From contig CANCEQ010000082.1 of assembly GCA_947375085.1 (NCBI GenBank), positions 1 to 12,592 of the forward strand: DNA of 12,592 nucleotides. Direction: 5' to 3'. A program made the translations under genes and the position numbers. Below, piece after piece: positions 1-5,997 of the stretch. How positions within the stretch are numbered: the first letter of the stretch is position 1; the number at the start of each line of letters is the position of its first letter. The DNA is from Flavobacteriales bacterium. GTDB taxonomy: Bacteria > Bacteroidota > Bacteroidia > Flavobacteriales > Crocinitomicaceae. The notes below the pieces were generated by a model that searched no databases, had not been told where the DNA came from, and worked only from the letters and a program-made list of their open reading frames with translations.

Positions 1-482
1 TTCTTGTATTTTGCCATATTCTTACCTAATACCGAACTTGAAACCTTGTCTAATTTAGTGAAAACAATACAAAATGGAATTTGTTTTGATCCACACCAAT
101 TCATAAATTCTACATCAATTAATTGTGGTTCAAGACGACAATCAATTAACACGAAAACGTTCATTAATGTTTCTCTATGCAATAGATATTCAGAAATAAA
201 AACTTCAAATTTTGCTCTTTCTTTTTTAGAAACTTTAGCAAAACCGTATCCAGGTAAATCAACCAAATACCATTCTTTGTTGATTTCAAAATGATTGATT
301 AACTGTGTTTTACCAGGAGTCCCGGAAGTTTTAGCTAATTTTTTATTACCTGTTAACATATTGATCAATGAAGATTTTCCCACATTTGACCTACCTATAA
401 ATGCAAATTCTGGTCGCCCATCAGTTGGGCATAATCTATGATCTGTATTAGAAACTAGAAATGTTGCTTCTTTGATTATCAT
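1..482 (-). CDS. engB: Ribosome biogenesis GTP-binding protein EngB (YihA/YsxC), C-terminus cut off by window edge
   Basis: This is the N-terminal 160 residues of a GTPase of about 200 residues that, in the family, acts in assembly of the large ribosomal subunit. The sequence shows the GTP-binding motifs in order: G1 GRSNVGKS (residues 30-37), G2 TPGKT (55-59), G3 DLPGYG (75-80) and G4 TKLD (142-145). The G5 region would lie beyond the window. The ATG at 482-480 opens [19 protein letters not shown], which resembles the usual start of Bacteroidetes EngB, and places G1 at about residue 30 as expected. It is divergent from the HMA lipoprotein gene. The family assignment is firm; the end of the gene is not visible. 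Confidence 0.95.
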   Translation of the reverse strand, partial: MIIKEATFLVSNTDHRLCPTDGRPEFAFIGRSNVGKSSLINMLTGNKKLAKTSGTPGKTQLINHFEINKEWYLVDLPGYGFAKVSKKERAKFEVFISEYLLHRETLMNVFVLIDCRLEPQLIDVEFMNWCGSKQIPFCIVFTKLDKVSSSVLGKNMAKYK

Positions 483-498
483 ATTACTATTTTATTTG

Positions 499-506
499 CA
501 AATTTA
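499..506 (-). promoter_or_regulatory. Possible -7 element for engB
   Basis: On the minus strand the bases read TAAATTTG, an exact match to the flavobacterial -7 consensus TAnnTTTG, 16 bases before the EngB start codon. No TTG of a -33 element is seen at the usual distance, and a match in A+T-rich DNA can arise by chance, so this is weak. Confidence 0.3.
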
Positions 507-574
507 AGGAATTAAATGGTTTTAAAAGATTTTAAAAAAGTAGATAAAACTATAAAAGAATCGGACATATAAAT

Positions 575-582
575 TATCTTTA
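575..582 (+). promoter_or_regulatory. Possible -7 element for the HMA lipoprotein gene
   Basis: TATCTTTA is one base from the TAnnTTTG consensus and lies 32 bases before the ATG at 615. No clear TTG is present upstream. The same octamer lies before the PaaZ gene (5953-5960). The whole 483-614 gap otherwise shows only A+T-rich sequence. Confidence 0.25.
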
Positions 583-614
583 TATTCTAAAACATTGAAA
601 TTAAAAATAAATTT

Positions 615-995
615 ATGAAATCACTCTTCATTTCATTATTAAGTATAAGTATACTAGTTAGTTGTGCAAACAAAGAAGAAAAAGTATTTCTTCGTAAAGA
701 GTCTCATTCAGCTTCAAATACAACAAAATCAGTTAAACCAAATTCAATTTTAACAATGAAAATTGATGGAATAACTTGTATGATGGGCTGTGGAGCAAGT
801 ATTCGTAAAGAATTGTATGCTACCAAAGCCGTTAAAAATGTTGATTTTGACTTCGAAGAAGGTAGAGAAACAAATACAGCAAAAATAGCATTTGATGATT
901 CAAAAATTTCCCAAAAAGAAATGATTGAAATTATTTCAAAAATGAATGAAAAGCAATTTACAGTTGGGGAAACGAACGTAGAACCTCTGAAATAA
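615..995 (+). CDS. Small lipoprotein with a heavy-metal-associated (HMA) domain
   Basis: The 126-residue product starts with a short hydrophobic signal and a lipobox LVSC, with Cys17 as the likely lipidated residue, so it should be anchored in the cell envelope. A polar linker (about 18-44) follows, then an HMA-like domain (about 45-126). The domain opens MKIDGITCMMGCGASI, with Cys55 and Cys59 as the probable metal ligands. This is CxxxC rather than the CxxC of classical copper chaperones (GMTCxxC). From memory, CxMGC forms are frequent in Bacteroidetes HMA lipoproteins, so the spacing is a family variant and not necessarily damage. Copper or another soft metal is the likely ligand, but no metal-transport gene lies next to it to confirm this. 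The hydrolase gene follows after 18 bp, so co-transcription is plausible. Confidence 0.85.
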   Translation: MKSLFISLLSISILVSCANKEEKVFLRKESHSASNTTKSVKPNSILTMKIDGITCMMGCGASIRKELYATKAVKNVDFDFEEGRETNTAKIAFDDSKISQKEMIEIISKMNEKQFTVGETNVEPLK

Positions 996-1013
996 TGATC
1001 CAATTAACAATCA

Positions 1014-1775
1014 ATGAAATTACATTATAGAGAACTTGGTGAAGGTCAACCATTAATTATTCTTCATGGTTTATTCGGAAATTCTGATAATTGGCAAACT
1101 CATGCTAATAAACTTTCTGAATATTTCAGAGTAATATTAGTAGATCAAAGAAATCATGGGCGTTCAGATTGGAGTGATGAATTTTCATACGATTTAATGG
1201 CTGAAGATTTAAATGAATTATTTATTGAATTAAATCTTAAAAAAGCAATTGTACTTGGCCATTCTATGGGTGGTAAAACTGCCATCAGATTCACTCAACT
1301 TCATCCAACAAAAGTGGAAAAATTAATTGTTGTAGACATAGGTGTAAAGGAGTATCCTATGCATCATACAGAAATATTAAATGGTCTACATTCAATTGAT
1401 TTAGATAAAGTTACAACTAGAAGTGAAGCTGAAGAAATTCTTTCAAAATATATCTCTTCCAATGGCGTAAGACAATTTTTATTGAAAAATTTATATTGGA
1501 TAGAAAAAGGGAAATTAGCATGGAGAATGAATATATCCATTTTAGAAAAAGAGATGTCAGCAATATTAACTGTTCTTCCGGAAGATGAAATATTTGTTTC
1601 AACACTATTTATTCGTGGAATGCTTTCAAATTATATTTTAGATGACGATATTCCACAATTAGAAGAACAATTTTCAGATTTTCATCTAGAAACAATTGAA
1701 AATGCAGGTCATTGGGTTCATGCCGAAGCTCCTAATCTATTTATTGAAAAAGTGCTTGAATTCTGTTTACGTTAA
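1014..1775 (+). CDS. Alpha/beta hydrolase, YbfF-type esterase
   Basis: This 253-residue cytoplasmic protein has the full alpha/beta-hydrolase layout. It has an oxyanion-hole motif HGLFGNSDNW (18-27), DQRNHGRS (44-51), the nucleophile elbow GHSMGG with Ser84, VVDIG with Asp108 and AGHWVHAEAP with His233. The Ser-to-Asp distance of 24 residues matches what I recall for the E. coli esterase YbfF (Ser89, Asp113, His234), and the length agrees with that family. No signal peptide is seen. The natural substrate is unknown; short acyl esters or acyl-CoA thioesters are usual for relatives. It starts 18 bp after the HMA lipoprotein and probably shares its transcript. No hairpin terminator follows; instead the repeat and promoter region for the next gene begins at once. 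Confidence 0.9.
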   Translation: MKLHYRELGEGQPLIILHGLFGNSDNWQTHANKLSEYFRVILVDQRNHGRSDWSDEFSYDLMAEDLNELFIELNLKKAIVLGHSMGGKTAIRFTQLHPTKVEKLIVVDIGVKEYPMHHTEILNGLHSIDLDKVTTRSEAEEILSKYISSNGVRQFLLKNLYWIEKGKLAWRMNISILEKEMSAILTVLPEDEIFVSTLFIRGMLSNYILDDDIPQLEEQFSDFHLETIENAGHWVHAEAPNLFIEKVLEFCLR

Positions 1776-1803
1776 TAACCACTTTACCTTTGTAACCACT
1801 TTA
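1776..1803 (+). repeat. Tandem 11-bp direct repeat flanking a -7-like box
   Basis: TAACCACTTTA occurs at 1776-1786 and again, without mismatch, at 1793-1803, so the two copies are 17 bp apart. Between and overlapping them, 1785-1792 reads TACCTTTG, an exact TAnnTTTG match. No TTG lies at the usual distance upstream (the nearest, 1756-1758, is 26 bases away). It may be a second promoter or a tandem regulator-binding site for the downstream gene; which one cannot be told from the sequence. Confidence 0.45.
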
Positions 1804-1830
1804 AGATTTCTATTTTTTTTACTAATTGTA

Positions 1831-1859
1831 TTGACTGTCAAGTAAATTCCTTATTTTTG
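1831..1859 (+). promoter_or_regulatory. Flavobacterial-type promoter (TTG-N18-TATTTTTG) for the OmpA/LysM gene
   Basis: TTG at 1831-1833 is followed, after an 18-base spacer, by TATTTTTG at 1852-1859. Both elements and the spacing fit the -33/-7 promoter known from Bacteroidetes primary sigma factor studies. Transcription should start near 1864-1866, giving a leader of about 170 bases before the ATG at 2034. Confidence 0.65.
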
Positions 1860-1861
1860 GC

Positions 1862-2033
1862 ATGGAACAACAAACATTCCTACTATCACATTCATTTAAA
1901 AATTTGAAAATGAGTGGAATATTATTAATGAATCATGTTAAAATGAATTTGTTTTCCAATTTATTTGTTGCAAAAAAGTTAAAATTAAAGATAAATCTGT
2001 ACAAACATTTTGGTTTGACAAACAATATAAAAA
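1862..2033 (+). other. Long leader region before the OmpA/LysM gene; no convincing gene
   Basis: A 60-codon reading frame opens with the ATG at 1862 and runs through this region to 2044, overlapping the next start. It lies at or before the predicted transcription start, has no ribosome-binding sequence and its product is dominated by K, L and N, so I do not call it a gene. A different frame reads more like protein near its end (DKSVQTFWFDKQYKK, stopping at 2037) but is interrupted by TAA at 1897 and 1939. The region may be untranslated leader or decayed coding DNA. Confidence 0.35.
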
Positions 2034-3917
2034 ATGAAAAATAAATTATTACTTATTCTAATATTAAGTTTTTTTGTTAACAAAAACATAGCCCAAATTG
2101 GAGGATATGGAGAACCTATTAAACTAGGATCACACGTAAATTCTTCATCTGAAGAAGGAATGCCATTGATCACTTTAGACAAATCAACTTTTTACTTTAC
2201 ACGTACAAATGATTCTACTAGTTCAACTGGATATTACGATCAAAATATTTGGTCTTGCTCAGTAGAAAATGGAGAATTTAATGAGCCTGAATTTTTAAAA
2301 AAATTAAACAATAAATTCAATAATGCAGTTTTAGGTATCAGTAAAGATGGAGAAACACTGTATTTATTAGATTCTTATCAAGGTAAAAGAGATAAAATTA
2401 AAGGTATTGCATATTCTAAAAAAACTGCCGAAGGTTGGAGTAAACCCGCACACATGGAATTACCAATTATTCAGAATGATGGTGATTTCTTTGGCTTTCA
2501 TATCGATGATGATGAAAATATTATAATTTACAGTTTAAAAGGTCCTGAAACTATAGGTGAAGAAGATTTATATGTAAGTATTAAAACAGATGATGTATGG
2601 TCTACTCCTACTCATATGGGAAATACAATAAATTCAAAAGGTTATGAAATTTCCCCATTTTTGTCAAAATCTTTGGATACATTATTTTTCTCAAGTAATG
2701 GTTTTGGAGGTGTTGGAGATGTTGATATTTTATTTTCTATTCGTCAGGACGATACATGGACAAATTGGTCTGAACCTACTAATTTAGGCCCTAAAGTTAA
2801 TTCACCTAATTATGATGCATTCTTTTCTATACTAGGAAATCAAGGTTATTTTTCAAGTAACCGAGAAGGTCAATTTGGAGAAATTTATTCTATTGAAATT
2901 TTACCTCCCCCACCTTTCGATGCTAGTATGTTTAAAAATTTATCTACTGTTCAAGGAGAAATAGATTTACTTTTAGAGGGACCTGAAGCACCGTATACAA
3001 TTCTATGGGCTACAGGAGAAACAACAGAAGATTTACATAATTTAGCACCTGGTTTTTATTCAGCAACTATTACTGATAAATATGGCAGAACAGTTGAGGT
3101 TACTTTTGAAATAAAAACACCCCCTGCACCGGAGGTAAAGAAAATCAACTCAGAATTTACTGCAGATCAATTTGCTGCACTTTTTAAAGATATTAATACT
3201 ATCTATTTTGATGTAGCCAAATATGAAATAAGAAAAGATGCAGCTAAAGAGTTGGATAAAATTGTTAAAATAATGAACGAAAATCCAACACTAGAAATTG
3301 AACTTGGATCTCATACAGATTGTCAATCTAGTGATGAATTAAATTTAGTTTTATCGCACAATAGAGCGAAACGTTCGGCAGAATATGTAAAAGAAAGAAT
3401 TACTAAACCTGAAAGAATTAATGGTAAAGGATACGGTGAAAGCCAACCAAAAGTATCTTGTAATTGTGATGCAACTGATTCAAAATCAAAATGCAGTAAA
3501 AAAGAAAATCAAATGAATAGAAGAACTGAATTCACAATGAAAAATGAAAACAGTACTTTAACAGAAGATATTGCCTCTTTACCATACCAAACATTTGATC
3601 CAAAAAATAAATCTGCTATAGCTAAAACGCAAGTTGTTAAACCTTTAGATTTAAAAAATGTTAGTAATGAAACAAATGTTTCTAAAACAGAACCTAAACA
3701 TTCTACGTCTTTAACTGGCGAAACTAAATTTAGAACAGATATTGTTGTAACTGCTGAACAAGAAGAAAATATTAAAAATGGGTTTTACATCCTTTCAGAA
3801 GGAGAAACTTTGTATAGAGCTTCTATAAATTCAAAAGTCCCAATTGCAGACATTCGAAGAATAAATAATCTAAAAAGTAATAACGTTAAGCCAGGAACAA
3901 AATTATTATTACGTTAA
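2034..3917 (+). CDS. Exported PD40/OmpA-family envelope protein with SprB-like and LysM domains
   Basis: The 627-residue product has a signal peptide (about 1-20, ending ...NKNIAQ). Residues about 30-295 look like TolB/PD40-type beta-propeller repeats, with phrases such as DLYVSI and SFFSSNGFGGVGDVDI-like strands. A SprB-like Ig repeat with the ILWATGETTEDL signature follows at about 302-362. The OmpA C-terminal domain (about 386-505) has YFDVAKYEIR, Asp429 in SHTD and Arg444 in HNRAKR, the expected peptidoglycan-contact pair, a small cysteine-rich insert (SCNCD...KCSKK) and the closing NRRTEF. The last 44 residues (584-627) resemble a LysM motif (SEGETLYRAS...VKPGTKLLLR). Two peptidoglycan-binding modules imply periplasmic anchoring, possibly with an outer-membrane partner. 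It resembles the PorE-like OmpA proteins of type IX secretion and gliding in general style, but lacks a visible TPR part, so I make no such claim. The vWA gene follows after 59 bp without a terminator. Confidence 0.88.
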   Translation: MKNKLLLILILSFFVNKNIAQIGGYGEPIKLGSHVNSSSEEGMPLITLDKSTFYFTRTNDSTSSTGYYDQNIWSCSVENGEFNEPEFLKKLNNKFNNAVLGISKDGETLYLLDSYQGKRDKIKGIAYSKKTAEGWSKPAHMELPIIQNDGDFFGFHIDDDENIIIYSLKGPETIGEEDLYVSIKTDDVWSTPTHMGNTINSKGYEISPFLSKSLDTLFFSSNGFGGVGDVDILFSIRQDDTWTNWSEPTNLGPKVNSPNYDAFFSILGNQGYFSSNREGQFGEIYSIEILPPPPFDASMFKNLSTVQGEIDLLLEGPEAPYTILWATGETTEDLHNLAPGFYSATITDKYGRTVEVTFEIKTPPAPEVKKINSEFTADQFAALFKDINTIYFDVAKYEIRKDAAKELDKIVKIMNENPTLEIELGSHTDCQSSDELNLVLSHNRAKRSAEYVKERITKPERINGKGYGESQPKVSCNCDATDSKSKCSKKENQMNRRTEFTMKNENSTLTEDIASLPYQTFDPKNKSAIAKTQVVKPLDLKNVSNETNVSKTEPKHSTSLTGETKFRTDIVVTAEQEENIKNGFYILSEGETLYRASINSKVPIADIRRINNLKSNNVKPGTKLLLR

Positions 3918-3976
3918 TAGAGATCAAACTAAAAGAAAGGTATAATTATTGAGAAACTTTATTAAAAATATTACAA

Positions 3977-5380
3977 ATGAAGTTTCTAATTCTGATTTTA
4001 TCATTTTTAATTAGTTCAAATTTGTTTTCTCAGCTAATATTTGAGAAAACAAATCATGACTTTGGGCAAATTACTTCTATATCAGACCGTTTTATTGATA
4101 TAAAAGTAACCAATAAAGGAACCAAAAAAGAATTTCTATTAAGCGTTAAAAAACCACCAAATGTTGTTTATTTAGTAAATGGACAATTCATTGATAAAGA
4201 CAGCACTTTAATAATTAGACTTCAAGCAAATCCTCAAAAAAAAGGAAATTTCGCATACGAAATTCAAATTTACACTAGTGATAAAGATGATCCTACAACA
4301 ATAAAATTGAAAGGTACTCTTACAGAAGATTTATCCAAACAAAATAACTTTTTACAGGCCTGTCCTGACTTCAATATCAAACCTCAATCAAGAAATGTAT
4401 CAGATTTTGAACTTTCAATCATCACCATTGACAAAGAAACAAAAACACTTTTAGATTTATCCTCTGTTACAATTCTTCAAAATGGTATACCTAAGGGAAA
4501 ATATATTACAAATAAAAAAGGAGAAATAACACAAAAAATTCCTTTAGGATTTACTTATCTATATGCAAGCCATAAAGGATATAAATCTAAAGAAATTGGT
4601 GCCTACGTGAATTTTCAAAGAAATAAAATAGTGATTGAATTAGAAAAAGAAAAGGAAGAAATTTCAAAAGTTGAAATTAATAAAACAACTATTGATTCAA
4701 TTACTAAAATTGAAAAGCAATTAGAGACACAATTAATTCAAGAAGTTAAAAAAGAACAAAATATTGAAAAAACAAAAGCTCCTAAAAATCTTTCTGAAAT
4801 AGATATCTCAAATTTTGACATTGAAAATTTCAAACCAATTAACGTAACCTTTATTTTAGATATTTCTGCTTCTATGCAGGCAGGTGAAAAAATGGAACTT
4901 ATGAAGTTTTCATTATATCAAATAGTTGATATGCTTCGCAAACAAGATAAAATCTCAATTGTAACATATTCAACCGAAACTAAAATTGAATTACCTACAA
5001 CTTCAGGAGTTGAAAAAGATAAAATAAAAAAAATAGTAGAAAATTTAAAGGCTGGTGGACTAACGGCAGGTGGATCTGGTATAAAATTAGGATACAAACA
5101 AACCTTAAATTCAAAAATCAATGAGGGTGTAAACCAAATAATAATAATAACTGATGGAGCATTTAATAGAAATTCCGATGATTATAAAAATCATATAGAA
5201 AAATATAAAAAACAAGGAATTAATATGTCAGTTGTAGGTATTCTGAATAGTGAAATCGATCGGAAATCAATGGAAAAAGTGGCTGAACTAGGTGGGGGAA
5301 GATATATTCCAATTCACAAACTATCAGATGCTTTAATCAATTTAAAAGAAGAAATAAGATTTTTAACCTATAGAAAATAA
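3977..5380 (+). CDS. Exported DUF1573-like / von Willebrand factor A protein
   Basis: The 467-residue product starts with a signal peptide (MKFLILILSFLISSNLFSQ). Residues about 20-115 resemble a DUF1573/ASH immunoglobulin-like domain (TNHDFGQI...VTNKGTKKEF...LKGTL). Residues about 135-220 look like a carboxypeptidase-regulatory-type beta sandwich (VTILQNGIPKGKYITNKKGE). A Lys/Glu-rich linker at about 220-285 may be helical. A vWA domain occupies about 287-460 with an intact metal-ion-dependent adhesion site: DISAS (Asp295, Ser297, Ser299), Thr363 in GGLTAGG and Asp393 in ITDG. Such domains bind protein partners through a divalent metal. Its position 59 bp after the OmpA/LysM gene suggests joint expression and a shared periplasmic role, which is inference. 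It ends 4 bp from the convergent neighbour. Confidence 0.85.
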   Translation: MKFLILILSFLISSNLFSQLIFEKTNHDFGQITSISDRFIDIKVTNKGTKKEFLLSVKKPPNVVYLVNGQFIDKDSTLIIRLQANPQKKGNFAYEIQIYTSDKDDPTTIKLKGTLTEDLSKQNNFLQACPDFNIKPQSRNVSDFELSIITIDKETKTLLDLSSVTILQNGIPKGKYITNKKGEITQKIPLGFTYLYASHKGYKSKEIGAYVNFQRNKIVIELEKEKEEISKVEINKTTIDSITKIEKQLETQLIQEVKKEQNIEKTKAPKNLSEIDISNFDIENFKPINVTFILDISASMQAGEKMELMKFSLYQIVDMLRKQDKISIVTYSTETKIELPTTSGVEKDKIKKIVENLKAGGLTAGGSGIKLGYKQTLNSKINEGVNQIIIITDGAFNRNSDDYKNHIEKYKKQGINMSVVGILNSEIDRKSMEKVAELGGGRYIPIHKLSDALINLKEEIRFLTYRK

Positions 5381-5384
5381 AAAA

Positions 5385-5816
5385 TTATAATTGGATTTCA
5401 AAATGTTTCTTTTCAGTTAAAATCCATTCAACAGCTTTTTTAGAATCTGTAAAAATCTTTGTAGGTCTAGGTGGTTTATTAAATTTGAGATAAAAATTTG
5501 CAATTAACTTTTGAGCTAAATTGGAAATCACAATAGCATCTACAAAAGTGTAACCTGTTTCATTCGGTTGTGAAGCCCACTCTCTTAATTCTGGCTCCAT
5601 TTCTGAGAAAGAAGAAAATTCATAAATATTATAAAAAGATCCTCCCCCATTATTTTCTAAAAAACGAACACCTTGAAAAGCCATATCCATCGTGATTTTC
5701 TCGCCCTTTTTAATAATTGCATGGAAAATTCGATTATCATACAAACGATAAATCACTGAACCAATATCTTGCTCATCAATTAATTTAAAATTTAAATACG
5801 GGTAATCTTGATTCAC
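5385..5816 (-). CDS. Conserved small protein, SpoIIAA/STAS-like appearance
   Basis: The 143-residue product has no signal peptide or membrane segment. It shows alternating strands and helices, with IFHAIIKKGEKITMDMAFQGVRFL near the front, then FVDAIVISNLAQKLIANFYLKFNKPPRPTKIF and a final helix KKAVEWILTEKKHF. This order, with a VIS/SNLAQKL centre and a closing 'AVEWI' helix, recalls the STAS/SEC14-like DUF7793 proteins common in Bacteroidetes, but that is from memory of the pattern and not proven. Such proteins are suspected to be signalling or partner-binding domains. It lies tail to tail with the vWA gene, with a 4-bp gap and no terminator between them. The 181 bases before its start are very A+T-rich with no exact TAnnTTTG on this strand. 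Confidence 0.7.
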   Translation of the reverse strand: MNQDYPYLNFKLIDEQDIGSVIYRLYDNRIFHAIIKKGEKITMDMAFQGVRFLENNGGGSFYNIYEFSSFSEMEPELREWASQPNETGYTFVDAIVISNLAQKLIANFYLKFNKPPRPTKIFTDSKKAVEWILTEKKHFEIQL

Positions 5817-5946
5817 TTATTAAACAGTATTATCTAACGATAAATATAGGTAAAAAAACGATTAATAAAAAAATGGACGAAAAATTAACAAAATAAATTA
5901 TTAAAAAATATCATAAAATGATCTAATACTAAAATCAATTTATTAA

Positions 5947-5982
5947 AATACTTATCTTTAAACCCAGACATTCATAAGTATT
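5947..5982 (+). promoter_or_regulatory. Inverted repeat and -7-like element upstream of paaZ
   Basis: AATACTTAT (5947-5955) and ATAAGTATT (5974-5982) are perfect 9-bp inverted copies separated by 18 bases. The left arm overlaps TATCTTTA (5953-5960), one base off the TAnnTTTG consensus, 37 bases before the paaZ start. The arrangement could be an operator for a repressor that senses pathway intermediates. A+T-rich DNA makes chance repeats more likely, so confidence is limited. Confidence 0.35.
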
Positions 5983-5997
5983 CAACAACAATTATAT

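Noticed and set aside
4..294. Open plus-strand frame of 96 codons
   Set aside because: It is the antisense of the EngB GTPase, whose G motifs on the minus strand are unmistakable.
704..1003. Open minus-strand frame of 99 codons
   Set aside because: It lies opposite the HMA lipoprotein, which has a lipobox and a recognisable domain; the antisense product resembles nothing.
1862..2044. 60-codon plus-strand frame before the OmpA/LysM gene
   Set aside because: It starts at or before the predicted transcription start, overlaps the next gene, has no domain or signal and has the composition of random A+T-rich DNA.
4918..5121. Antisense minus-strand frame of 67 codons inside the vWA domain
   Set aside because: It is a shadow of a strongly supported domain with an intact MIDAS on the plus strand.
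5385..5997. Possible mobile element or foreign insertion at the strand switch
   Set aside because: No terminal repeats, transposase or composition change is visible; it is an ordinary convergent-then-divergent arrangement.
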